From assembly GCA_016716275.1 (NCBI GenBank), contig JADJWR010000002.1, positions 930,001-994,000 on the forward strand: a DNA stretch of 64,000 nt. The letters are read 5' to 3'. Below the pieces are notes generated by a model. That model searched no databases. It was not told the origin of the DNA and saw only the letters and a list, made by a program, of their open reading frames with translations. A program made the translations under genes and the position numbers. This document shows, piece by piece, positions 1 through 7,334 of the stretch (its first letter is position 1; every line of letters begins with the position of its first letter). The stretch comes from Burkholderiales bacterium (GTDB lineage Bacteria > Pseudomonadota > Gammaproteobacteria > Burkholderiales > Burkholderiaceae_F).

Positions 1-419
1 CCCCAGGCCAGCCGCGTGCGCAGGTCCTCGCGCAGCGGCAGCTGCGCCGGCGGCACGGCCCCGGCAGCCACGCAGGCGGCGTCGCTGCGCGCCCGCACCG
101 CGTTCAGCCGGCTGAAGAGCCGGATCTGCGCCGCCTCGCCGAGCCGCTCGACGTCGTCGACCAGCGTCAGGCCGGCGCCGTCGGGCGGATCCTCCGCCCG
201 CCACGGGCCGGCGCCCGCCGCGGCGGCGAGCGCCTGCAGCAGGTGGCTGCGGCCGCAGCCGCGCTCTCCCCACAGGTAGACGATGCGCTCGCCGGTCGAC
301 CCGGTGGCGAGCCGCCCGAGCATCTCGAGCGCCTCGGCATTGCGCCCGGCGACGAAGTTGCCCAGCGTCGGTGCCGCCGGCTGCAGCAGGTCGAGTACGA
401 GCTGGCGTGGCGTGGCCAA
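1..419 (-). CDS. hda: DnaA-like regulatory ATPase Hda (C-terminus beyond window)
   Basis: The reverse strand encodes about 139 residues beginning LATPRQLVLDLLQPAAPTLG, the usual Hda/DnaA-homologue opening, followed by NFVAGRNAEALE, a Walker A region YLWGERGCGRSHLL and a Walker B-like LTLVDDVERL. Hda binds the beta clamp and stimulates ATP hydrolysis on DnaA (RIDA), which limits re-initiation. The short N-terminal QLVLDL segment fits the clamp-binding motif QL[SD]LPL in position but is degenerate. I chose the TTG at 417-419 because it sits directly before the conserved start and no ATG is available. The family is usually about 230 aa, so some 90 residues lie outside the window. The gene follows miaA on the same strand after a 203-nt gap. 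Confidence 0.8.
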   Translation of the reverse strand, partial: MATPRQLVLDLLQPAAPTLGNFVAGRNAEALEMLGRLATGSTGERIVYLWGERGCGRSHLLQALAAAAGAGPWRAEDPPDGAGLTLVDDVERLGEAAQIRLFSRLNAVRARSDAACVAAGAVPPAQLPLREDLRTRLAW

Positions 420-622
420 TGGGGGTTCCGTGCCTTTCGATGTCACGACCGGGCGGTGGAGCGCGCCGAATCCCGGCGCGCGCCGGCGGCAGGGCGGTAC
501 GCGCCTTCGGCGGATCCCGGCAGGCGCCGCGAGTGTAAGCGCCGGCCGGCGCGCCGTTACGCGCGCTCGGCGAGCTTCGCGATGGCGCTCGCATGATTGG
601 CGCCCGGGGCGACCCGGCGCGC
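420..622. other. Intergenic spacer miaA-hda with GC-rich palindromes
   Basis: No gene is visible in this 203-nt spacer. It holds a perfect 8-bp inverted repeat (461-468 with 474-481, 5-nt loop) and a 14-bp GC palindrome (539-552). Neither is followed by a T run on either strand, so they are not convincing intrinsic terminators. They could fold in the transcript between miaA and hda. Confidence 0.35.
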
Positions 623-1537
623 TCACGCGTCCTCGAGCAGCCGGTGCACGACGTCGAGCGCGCCGCCGTCGAACGGCTCGACCCGACGGGCATCCTGCAT
701 CGAGCGCAGCCAGGTGATCTGCCGTTTGGCAAGCTGGCGGGTGGCGGCGAGCGCTTCGCTGCGGAAGCCGGCGAAGCCCGTCTCGCCGCGCAGGTGTCGC
801 CACGCCTGCCGGTAGCCGACGCTGCGCATCGACGGCAGGTCGGCGTCGAGGTCGCCGCGCGCCATCAGCCGCCGCACCTCGTCGAGGAAGCCGGCGGCGA
901 GCATCTGGTCGAAGCGACGTTCGATGCGCCGGTGCAGCTCGGCGCGGTCCTGCGGCAGCAGCGCGATCGTCAGCAGGCCGAGGGCGGCGGGTCGCGGCGC
1001 ACCCTGCAGCGACGACAGCGGCGCGCCGGTCAGCTCGAACACTTCGAGCGCGCGCTGGATGCGCTGGCTGTCGTTGGGCGGCAGCCGCGCCGCGGTCGCC
1101 GGGTCGATCTCGCGCAGCCTGTCGTGCAGCGCCGGCCAGCCTTGCTCGCGCGCCTGCGCATCGATGTGCAGCCGCACCGCCGGGTCGGCCGCGGGCAGCT
1201 CGGACAGGCCGCCGCGCAGCGCCCGTGCATAGAGCATCGTGCCGCCGACCAGCAGGGCGAGCCTGCCGCGGGCGCGGATGGCGTCGATGGCGCGGCTTGC
1301 ATCGCGCACGAAGCCGGCGGCCGAGTACGGCTCGTTCGGCTCGCGGATGTCGAGCAGGTGGTGCGGCACGCGCGCGCGTTCGTCCGCCGGCGGCTTGGCG
1401 GTGCCGATGTCCATGCCGCGGTAGACCTGTGCCGAGTCGACCGAAACGATCTCCAGCGGCAGCCGCTCGGCCAGCGCCATCGCCAGCGCCGACTTGCCGC
1501 AGGCGGTCGGGCCGAGCAGCAGGACGGCATCAGCCAT
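623..1537 (-). CDS. miaA: tRNA dimethylallyltransferase MiaA
   Basis: MiaA transfers a dimethylallyl group to N6 of A37 in tRNAs that read UNN codons; MiaB then methylthiolates it. The 304-aa product starts MADAVLLLGPTACGKSALA, with a P-loop GPTACGKS at residues 9-16, and continues with VSVDSAQVYRGMDIGTAKP and HHLLDI, the substrate motifs typical of MiaA. LVGGTMLY and SVGYRQAW complete the family signature, and the length is normal. The start overlaps the end of the bcr-like gene by 8 nt, and that gene overlaps mutL. mutL-bcr-miaA is therefore one translationally coupled minus-strand operon. Confidence 0.96.
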   Translation of the reverse strand: MADAVLLLGPTACGKSALAMALAERLPLEIVSVDSAQVYRGMDIGTAKPPADERARVPHHLLDIREPNEPYSAAGFVRDASRAIDAIRARGRLALLVGGTMLYARALRGGLSELPAADPAVRLHIDAQAREQGWPALHDRLREIDPATAARLPPNDSQRIQRALEVFELTGAPLSSLQGAPRPAALGLLTIALLPQDRAELHRRIERRFDQMLAAGFLDEVRRLMARGDLDADLPSMRSVGYRQAWRHLRGETGFAGFRSEALAATRQLAKRQITWLRSMQDARRVEPFDGGALDVVHRLLEDA

Positions 1538-2762
1538 GGGCGGTCACGTCGCCGTCGCGCCGGACCACGGTGAAGGCGATCAGTGCCGAGGCAGCCGAGG
1601 CGGCGCAGATCGTGTAGGCGAGCGGCGCCATCGTGCCGTCGAAGCTGGCGCCGATCCAGAAGCCGATCAGCGCCGCGATGACCATCATCACGAAGCCCAT
1701 CAGCGCGGCGGCTACGCCGGCACTGTGCGGGAACGGCGCCACGGCGCCCGCCTGCGCCGGCGGCTGGATCATGCCGTGGGCGATGCCGTAGAAGAACATC
1801 GGCGCGACGATCGACGCCGGCACGTGCACCCCGCCGGCCACCAGCAGCGCCATCGCCAGCCCGGCGACCGCCTGCAGCGCCGCGCCGGCGCAGACCGTGT
1901 GCTGCAGGCCGCGGCGAACCACCAGCCGCCGGCACACCAGCGTGCCGACCAGGTAGCCGGCGACCATCGTCGCGAAAGACATGCCGAAGGCGACCGCCGA
2001 GATGCCGAGCACGCGGATCAGCACGAACGACGAACCCGAGATGAAGGCGAACAGGCCGCCGTAGGTGGCGGTCAGCGCCAGCGTATAGGCGCGGAACGCC
2101 GGCGAGCGGGCCACCTCGGCGTAGGCGCGCAGCATCGGCCCGAGCTGCAATGCGTCGGGGTTGCGACGCAGGTTCGTCTCGCGCAGCCGCGTTGCCGCCG
2201 CGGCAGCGAGCAGCAGCGAGAACGCCGCCAGCACCGCGAACGCCGAGCGCCAGCCGAAGGCGACGAACAGGTAGGCGCCCAGCACCGGGCCGGCCAGCGG
2301 CGCCAGGCTCATCACGGTGGCGGCCGAGGCGAGCAGCCGCGCGCCTTCGGTCGGCGTGCGCAGGTCGCGCACGATGCCGCGCGCGGCCACCAGGCAGGAG
2401 CAGGCGCCGGCCGCCTGCAGTGCTCGCGCGCCGATCAGCACCTCGATGGTCGGCGCGAGCATCGCCAGCACGCTGGCGGCGCAGTAGACGATCGCGCCGG
2501 CGACCACCACCGGGAAGCGGCCGAAGCGGTCCGACAGGGGCCCGGCGACCAGCTGCCAGGCGCCGAAGGTGGCGATGAAGATCGACAGCGTCCACTGCAC
2601 GGTCGCCACGCCGACGTCGAAGTAGGCGGCGATGCCGGGCAGCGTCGGCAGGTACAGGTCGGTCGCCAGCGGCTGCAGCATCATCAGGCCGGCCGTCAGC
2701 CACAGCAGCGTCCCCTCGCCGAGGCCGCTCGCCTGCGGCCGCGCCGGCGCGCCGCTGCTCAT
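1530..2762 (-). CDS. MFS drug-efflux transporter, Bcr/CflA family
   Basis: This is a predicted inner-membrane proton-coupled exporter of the Bcr/CflA branch of the major facilitator superfamily, with about 12 hydrophobic segments over 410 aa. Family motifs visible are LQPLATDLYLPTLPGI in TM1, the loop-2/3 motif GPLSDRFGRFPV, and RALQAAGACSCLVAARGIVRD in the TM4-5 region. I chose ATG 2762 because its ATGA overlaps the mutL stop codon; an upstream in-frame GTG/ATG would lie inside mutL. Such proteins export chloramphenicol, bicyclomycin or sulfonamides in other bacteria, but no substrate can be read from sequence. An efflux gene between mutL and miaA is a local arrangement without obvious functional logic. 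Confidence 0.88.
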   Translation of the reverse strand: MSSGAPARPQASGLGEGTLLWLTAGLMMLQPLATDLYLPTLPGIAAYFDVGVATVQWTLSIFIATFGAWQLVAGPLSDRFGRFPVVVAGAIVYCAASVLAMLAPTIEVLIGARALQAAGACSCLVAARGIVRDLRTPTEGARLLASAATVMSLAPLAGPVLGAYLFVAFGWRSAFAVLAAFSLLLAAAAATRLRETNLRRNPDALQLGPMLRAYAEVARSPAFRAYTLALTATYGGLFAFISGSSFVLIRVLGISAVAFGMSFATMVAGYLVGTLVCRRLVVRRGLQHTVCAGAALQAVAGLAMALLVAGGVHVPASIVAPMFFYGIAHGMIQPPAQAGAVAPFPHSAGVAAALMGFVMMVIAALIGFWIGASFDGTMAPLAYTICAASAASALIAFTVVRRDGDVTAHG

Positions 2763-4549
2763 CGGCCGCGCATGAACAGGCGGTCGAGGTCGGCCAGCGT
2801 CAGCTGCACCCAGGTCGGCCGGCCATGGTTGCACTGGTCGGCCCGCTCGGTCGCTTCCATCTCGCGCAGCAGCGCGTTCATCTCGTCGGCGGCCAGCCGC
2901 CGGTTGGCACGCACCGCGCCGTGGCAGGCCAGGGTGGCCAGCAGCTCGTTGCGGTGCTCGGTCAGCACCCGGCTGCCGCCATAGTCGCGCAGGTCGCGCA
3001 GCACGTCGCGCGCCAGCCGCGGCCCGTCTTGCGCCGCCCCCTCGGCGAGCAGCGCCGGCACTGCGCGCAGTGCCAGCTGCGACGGGCCGGCCGGCGCCAG
3101 GTCGAGTCCGATCGCCGCCAGCGTCGGCGCGTGCTCCTCGGTGCCGGCGACATCGAGCGGGTCGGCGGCGAACACCTGCGGGATCAGCAGCCGCTGCTGC
3201 GGGATCGCCCGCGCGTCGAGCTGGCGCTTCAGCTTCTCGTAGACGATCCGCTCGTGCGCCGCGTGCATGTCGACGATCACCAGGCCGTCGCGGTTGCGCG
3301 CCAGCACGTAGATGCCGGCGAGCTGCGCGATCGCGTAGCCGAGCGGCGGGGCGTCGGCGGAGGCGGCGGCTGCCGCAGCGGCGGGCGCGCCGGTATCGGC
3401 AAGCAGTGCCAGGTACGGCGCGACCTGCTGCTCGATGGCCAGCGGCGGCTGCGCCGCGAAGGCGCGCCGGTCGCCGGCCGGCCCGCGCGCCGCGGCGAGG
3501 TCGGCGAGCCGCGTCAGCGGCGCGGCGCTTTCGCCCGCCGCCGCGCGCGCCGACTCGGCGAGCGCCGCCTGCACCGCGTGCAGCACGAACTGGTGCACGG
3601 CCGAGGAGTCGCGCAGCCGCACCTCGATCTTGGTCGGGTGCACGTTGACGTCGACCCGCGACGGGTCGATCGACAGGTACAGGCAGTACGCCGGCTGCGC
3701 GGCACCGTGCAGCACGTCGGCATAGGCGGCGCGCACCGCGTGCGACAGCACCTTGTCGCGCACATAGCGGCCATTGACGTAGAAGTACTGCGCGTCGGCG
3801 CGGCTGCGCGCCACCGACGGCAGGCCGGCCCAGCCGGCCAGTTCGATGCCCGGCGCCCGCGCGGCGACGGCGCGGTGCGCCTCGGCGAAGCTCTCCGGCA
3901 TCAGCTGCAGCACCCGCGCGCGCGCCTGCCCGGCGGCCAGTCGCAGCACCGCCTTGCCTTCGTGCCAGAGGTTGAACTCGACCGCCGGGTGGGCGGCCGC
4001 GATGCGCTGCACCTGGGTGACGCAGTGCGCCAGTTCGGTCGCCTCGGCGCGCAGGAACTTGCGCCGCGCCGGCGTCCTGAAGAACAGATCCGCCACCTCG
4101 ACCCGCGTGCCGCGGGCCATCGCCGCCGGCGCGACTTCGCCGCTGTCGGCGTCGAGGCGAAAGGCGCTCACCGCATCGGCGGTGCGCGAGGCGATGCTGA
4201 CCGCCGCCACCGCGGCGATCGAGGCGAGCGCCTCGCCGCGGAAGCCGAGCGTGCCGACCGCCTCGAGGTCGGCCAGCGAGGCGATCTTGCTGGTGGCGTG
4301 GCGGGCGAGCGCCAGCGGCAACTGCTCGCGCTCGATGCCGCCGCCGTCGTCGGTGACGACGATCCGCCTGATGCCGCCGCCCTCCAGGCGGATCTCGATG
4401 CGCCCGGCGCCGGCGTCGAGCGCGTTCTCGACCAGCTCCTTCAGCACCGAGGCCGGCCGCTCGATCACCTCGCCGGCGGCGATCTGGCTGATCAGCAGGT
4501 CCGGCAGCGGCCGGATCGGCAGGCGGGAGGAAGCGGCGGCGGAAGGCAC
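2759..4549 (-). CDS. mutL: DNA mismatch repair protein MutL (endonuclease-motif type)
   Basis: MutL links MutS mismatch recognition to strand incision. The N-terminal GHKL ATPase is intact: QIAAGEVIERPASVLKELVE, VENALDAG (residues 40-47), DDGGGI, TLGFRGEALASI and FFRTPARRKF. The C-terminal part contains DMHAAHERIVYE, which fits the DQHA(X)2E(X)4E nuclease motif with Q replaced by M, plus ACHGAVR and CNHGRP. These elements belong to MutL of bacteria without MutH, so this MutL probably nicks DNA itself. I place the start at GTG 4549 (596 aa), 15 codons before the first conserved residues; longer readings would run into the dedA leader. There is no Shine-Dalgarno, but a TATAAT lies just upstream. 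MutL is the first gene of the mutL-bcr-miaA operon. Confidence 0.93.
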   Translation of the reverse strand: MPSAAASSRLPIRPLPDLLISQIAAGEVIERPASVLKELVENALDAGAGRIEIRLEGGGIRRIVVTDDGGGIEREQLPLALARHATSKIASLADLEAVGTLGFRGEALASIAAVAAVSIASRTADAVSAFRLDADSGEVAPAAMARGTRVEVADLFFRTPARRKFLRAEATELAHCVTQVQRIAAAHPAVEFNLWHEGKAVLRLAAGQARARVLQLMPESFAEAHRAVAARAPGIELAGWAGLPSVARSRADAQYFYVNGRYVRDKVLSHAVRAAYADVLHGAAQPAYCLYLSIDPSRVDVNVHPTKIEVRLRDSSAVHQFVLHAVQAALAESARAAAGESAAPLTRLADLAAARGPAGDRRAFAAQPPLAIEQQVAPYLALLADTGAPAAAAAAASADAPPLGYAIAQLAGIYVLARNRDGLVIVDMHAAHERIVYEKLKRQLDARAIPQQRLLIPQVFAADPLDVAGTEEHAPTLAAIGLDLAPAGPSQLALRAVPALLAEGAAQDGPRLARDVLRDLRDYGGSRVLTEHRNELLATLACHGAVRANRRLAADEMNALLREMEATERADQCNHGRPTWVQLTLADLDRLFMRGR

Positions 4550-4556
4550 CGGAACG

Positions 4557-4562
4557 ATTATA
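4557..4562 (-). promoter_or_regulatory. -10 box of the mutL operon; possibly leaderless start
   Basis: A perfect TATAAT on the minus strand ends 7 nt before the mutL GTG, so the predicted transcription start falls on or next to the start codon. No ribosome-binding sequence fits between them. The position 17 nt upstream (near 4580-4585) is CCGGCC-like and not a good -35. Confidence 0.45.
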
Positions 4563-4637
4563 GGAACCGGCCCTCGGCCGGCCGGCCTACGGGGAAGCGA
4601 GCAGGCGGCGCGGCGGCGGCCCGGCAGGTGCCTCGCG

Positions 4638-4643
4638 TATGAT
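4638..4643 (+). promoter_or_regulatory. Candidate -10 (TATGAT) for the dedA leader
   Basis: TATGAT differs from TATAAT at one position and lies 15 nt before a terminator-like hairpin on the same strand. No -35 match is visible in the GC-rich DNA upstream. Support comes mainly from the hairpin that follows. Confidence 0.35.
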
Positions 4644-4657
4644 CGATCGCACCCAAG

Positions 4658-4702
4658 GAGCCGCTCGCCAGCGAGAACGGTCTCGCGCCAGCGGCTCTTT
4701 TT
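4658..4702 (+). terminator. Terminator-like hairpin (possible attenuator) in the dedA leader
   Basis: GAGCCGCT (4658-4665) pairs with AGCGGCTC (4690-4697). An inner GCGAGA/TCTCGC stem closes an ACGG loop, and TTTTT follows at 4698-4702. This has the form of a Rho-independent terminator. It points toward dedA, whose ATG is only 38 nt further on, and no plus-strand gene precedes it because mutL is divergent. It therefore probably controls read-through into dedA or ends a very short leader RNA. Confidence 0.6.
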
Positions 4703-4739
4703 GCGCCCGTCAGGCGACGCCGCGCCGGCCCCGAGGACG

Positions 4740-5447
4740 ATGGAAGGCATCAACTGGTCAGACCTGTTCACCGCGATGGACAGGTTCCTGCTGGCGATCG
4801 TCGACCGCAACGTGCTGCTGGTCTACGTGGTGCTGTTCGCGATCTTCTTTTCCGAGACCGGGCTGGTGTTCATGACCTTCCTGCCCGGCGACTCGCTGCT
4901 GTTCGTCGCCGGCGCGGTGGCGGCGCAGGAGGCCGGCCTGCACGTCGGCGTGCTGATGGCGGTGATCACCGTCGGCGCGATCCTCGGCAACACGCTCAAC
5001 TACTACATCGGCGCCTGGCTGGGCAAGAAGGTCTACGACGGCACGCTGAAGTGGGTCGACCCGGTGGCCCTGAGGAAGACCCACGACTTCTACGAACGGC
5101 ACGGCGGCAAGACCATCGTCATCGCCCGCTTCGTGCCGATCGTGCGCTCGTTCGCGCCGCTGGTGGCTGGCGCCTCCGGCATGGAGATCCACAAGTTCCA
5201 GCTTTTCAACGTCGCCGGCGCGGCGCTGTGGGTGCTGTCGCTGGTCGGCGGCGGCTACCTGTTCGGCCAGGTGCCGCTGGTGCGCGACAACCTCGGCATC
5301 ATCCTGCTGGTCGGCATCGGCGCCGTGCTCGGGCCACTGGCGCTGGCGGCGTTCTGGCGGCTGCTCAAGCGTGTCTTCGGCGCGCGGCCGCCGGTGCAGG
5401 CCATGGGCCAGAGCGCCGGCGTGCCGTCGAGCACCGACCGGCGCTAG
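4740..5447 (+). CDS. DedA family inner-membrane protein
   Basis: The 235-aa product has the DedA/SNARE-associated (PF09335) pattern: FFSETGLVFMTFLPGDSLLF in the first hydrophobic half, then GAILGNTLNYYIGAWLGKK and RFVPIVRSFAPLVAGASGM, and hydrophobic C-terminal helices. DedA proteins are proton-dependent membrane proteins needed for membrane homeostasis and drug tolerance, and members of the superfamily flip phospholipids or undecaprenyl phosphate. The conserved acidic residue in the ETGL segment and the R...R in the RFVP segment are present. ATG 4740 is preceded by GAGG at 4733-4736. The gene diverges from mutL and sits behind a terminator-like hairpin. A second dedA lies at 27133-27777. Confidence 0.9.
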   Translation: MEGINWSDLFTAMDRFLLAIVDRNVLLVYVVLFAIFFSETGLVFMTFLPGDSLLFVAGAVAAQEAGLHVGVLMAVITVGAILGNTLNYYIGAWLGKKVYDGTLKWVDPVALRKTHDFYERHGGKTIVIARFVPIVRSFAPLVAGASGMEIHKFQLFNVAGAALWVLSLVGGGYLFGQVPLVRDNLGIILLVGIGAVLGPLALAAFWRLLKRVFGARPPVQAMGQSAGVPSSTDRR

Positions 5448-5495
5448 AAACCATGGCCGCCCGCCAACGCGCGGGCGACCAGGGCGTCCAGGCGA

Positions 5496-6833
5496 TCAGC
5501 CGATCGCGCCGCGCGCCGGCGGCGGGTGCCTGGCGAGGTGGCGCTTGATGCCGCCGAGAATGGCGGCGGCGATCCTGAGCTGGTAGCGCTGGTCGTTCAG
5601 CCGGCGTTCCTCGTCCGGATTGGAGATGAACGCCGTCTCGACCAGGATCGACGGGATGTCCGGCGCCTTGAGCACCGCGAAGCCCGCCTGCTCGACCCGC
5701 GGCTTGTGCAGCGTGTTGATGCGCTCCAGCTCGCGCAGCACCGCGTTGCCGAAGCGCAGGCTGTCGTTGATCTGCGCGGTGGTCGACAGGTCGAGCAGCA
5801 CCTGCGCCAGCGCCGCGTCCTGGGTGCCGAGGTTGATGCCGCCGATCAGATCCGCGTCGTTCTCGCGCCTCGCCATCCAGGCTGCAGCGGTGCTGCTGGC
5901 GCCGCGCTCGGACAGCGCGAACACCGACGAGCCGCGCGCGTCCGGCCGGATCCACGCGTCGGCGTGGATCGACACGAACAGATCCGCCTGCACCCGGCGC
6001 GCCTTCTCGACCCGCGCGCGCAGCGGCACGAAGTAGTCGCCGTCGCGGGTCAGCAGCACGCGCATGCCGCGCTCCGTCTCGATCAGCCGCTGCAGGCGCT
6101 GCGCGATGTCCAGCGTGACGTCCTTCTCCAGCGTGCCCCGCTTGCCGATGGCGCCCGGATCCTCGCCGCCGTGGCCGGGGTCGATGGCGATGGTCAGCAG
6201 CCGGTCGACCGTCCGCTCGCGGCGGCGCGCTTGCGGCGCGGCGCTGTCGCGCGTCGGCTCCGCCGGCTCGACCTGGCGCATCGGCGCCGCTTCGTCGCCG
6301 CGGCTGCCGCCCGGCAGCCGCGCCTCGTGCTCGCGCAGCAGCGCCAGCAGCGGATCGGGTGGCTCGAGCGGGCGCAGGTCGAGCACCAGCCGGTGCTGGT
6401 AAGGGCCGACCGGCGCAAGCGCGAAGACCTCGGGCCGAATGTCCTCCTTCAGTTCGATGACCAGGCGCACCACGCGCGGCCGGTTCTGGCCGACCCGCAG
6501 CAGCGCGATGTACGGATCGTCGGCGCCGACGCGGCCGACCAGCTCCTTCAGCCGCGGCGACAGCTCCACGTCCTCGATGTCGACCACCAGGCGCAGCGGC
6601 GGCGTGTCGCGGACCATGAAGTGGGTGAAGCGCAGCGGCTGGTCGTGCTCGAGGGTGAGCCGCGTGTAGTCGGCCGCCGGCCACAGCCGCACGTCGAGCA
6701 GACTGGCGCCGCGGGCGATCTGCAGCGGCGACAGTGACAGCACCAGCGTGCCCGCCGCGCCGGCGACGAAGCGCCGCCGCGCCTCGGTCACGCCGCCGGG
6801 CTTGCCATCTCCGTCGTGATGCGATGCAGACAT
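5496..6833 (-). CDS. amiC: N-acetylmuramoyl-L-alanine amidase (AmiC type, Tat-exported)
   Basis: This periplasmic amidase cuts the bond between N-acetylmuramic acid and the stem peptide during daughter-cell separation. The 445-aa protein begins with a twin-arginine signal peptide (EARRRFVAGAAGTLVLSLSP). An AMIN domain follows (about residues 35-150, DVRLWPAADYTRLTLEHDQP) for septal or peptidoglycan targeting. A linker of about 60 residues leads to the Amidase_3 domain with IAIDPGHGGEDPGAIG, LTRDGDYFVPL, SIHADA and PSILVETAFISN. The zinc-binding His and Glu residues of the family are present. ATG 6833 has GGAG 4 nt upstream and lies within the 3' end of tsaE (46-nt overlap), a gene order (tsaE-amiC) common in proteobacteria. 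An internal promoter may lie in an AT-rich part of tsaE. Confidence 0.94.
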   Translation of the reverse strand: MSASHHDGDGKPGGVTEARRRFVAGAAGTLVLSLSPLQIARGASLLDVRLWPAADYTRLTLEHDQPLRFTHFMVRDTPPLRLVVDIEDVELSPRLKELVGRVGADDPYIALLRVGQNRPRVVRLVIELKEDIRPEVFALAPVGPYQHRLVLDLRPLEPPDPLLALLREHEARLPGGSRGDEAAPMRQVEPAEPTRDSAAPQARRRERTVDRLLTIAIDPGHGGEDPGAIGKRGTLEKDVTLDIAQRLQRLIETERGMRVLLTRDGDYFVPLRARVEKARRVQADLFVSIHADAWIRPDARGSSVFALSERGASSTAAAWMARRENDADLIGGINLGTQDAALAQVLLDLSTTAQINDSLRFGNAVLRELERINTLHKPRVEQAGFAVLKAPDIPSILVETAFISNPDEERRLNDQRYQLRIAAAILGGIKRHLARHPPPARGAIG

Positions 6834-7300
6834 GCCGCTCCGAGCTCCGTGGCTGCGGTCAGGCTGGCGTGCCGTACTTCGCCCGCCAGCCGCAGCGCGA
6901 TCCGCAGATCGGCGGTCGGCAGATGACCGGCCGCCTTGTCGGGCCACTCGATCAGGCAGACCGAGGATTTCCCGAACATCTCGCGGAAGCCGGCGAAGGA
7001 AAACTCTTCCGGATCGCCAAGCCGATAAAAATCAAAGTGATAAAAGTTTAAGCTCGAAACAACGTAAGGTTCAACTAGGGTGAACGTAGGGCTTCTGACC
7101 GGCCCGGCGACGCCGAGCGCGCGCAGCATGGCGCGCACCACCGAGGTCTTGCCGGTGCCGAGGTCGCCGGCCAGCGCCACGACCAGCCCCTGCCTTGCGA
7201 TGGCCGCCGCTTCACCCCCGACGGCGAGGGCGAGCGAAGCGCCGAGCCGCGCTGTCGCGCGCTCGTCGGCCAGTGCAAACTCGGCGAACAGTGCCTGCAT
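6788..7300 (-). CDS. tsaE: tRNA threonylcarbamoyladenosine synthesis ATPase TsaE
   Basis: TsaE works with TsaB and TsaD in forming t6A37 on ANN-decoding tRNAs. The 170-aa product has a P-loop AGDLGTGKTSVVRA, SPTFTLVEPY, the family motif FYHFDFYRLGDPEE, and LIEWPDKA. ATG 7300 opens MQALFAEFALADE and gives a typical length; an upstream extension would overlap queG. It diverges from queG with 34 nt between them and overlaps amiC downstream. A stretch of about 70 nt (7020-7090) is strikingly AT-rich for this genome, with TTA, TTT, TAT and GAT codons. Confidence 0.93.
   Translation of the reverse strand: MQALFAEFALADERATARLGASLALAVGGEAAAIARQGLVVALAGDLGTGKTSVVRAMLRALGVAGPVRSPTFTLVEPYVVSSLNFYHFDFYRLGDPEEFSFAGFREMFGKSSVCLIEWPDKAAGHLPTADLRIALRLAGEVRHASLTAATELGAACLHRITTEMASPAA
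7020..7090 (-). other. AT-rich island inside tsaE
   Basis: This stretch encodes the conserved VEPYVV...FYHFDFYRL segment using A/T-ending codons that are rare elsewhere in the window. On the minus strand it contains TTGAAC, 17 nt, TTAAAC, a weak promoter-like arrangement about 200 nt before the amiC start. Whether it is a promoter, an RNA structure or a conserved rare-codon patch is open. Confidence 0.3.
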
Positions 7301-7334
7301 CGTCGCGGGCGTCGAACGGAGGGAGTCGGTCCTG

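Noticed and set aside
461..552. Rho-independent terminator between miaA and hda
   Set aside because: The palindromes are perfect but no T run follows on either strand.
593..1573. Plus-strand ORF of 326 codons opposite miaA, and similar long antisense frames throughout
   Set aside because: These are shadows of real genes on the other strand; none has a domain or ribosome site.
4658..4702. Guanidine-II (mini-ykkC) riboswitch suggested by the ACGG loop
   Set aside because: That class needs two hairpins with ACGR loops; only one is present, and the closing pairs do not match.
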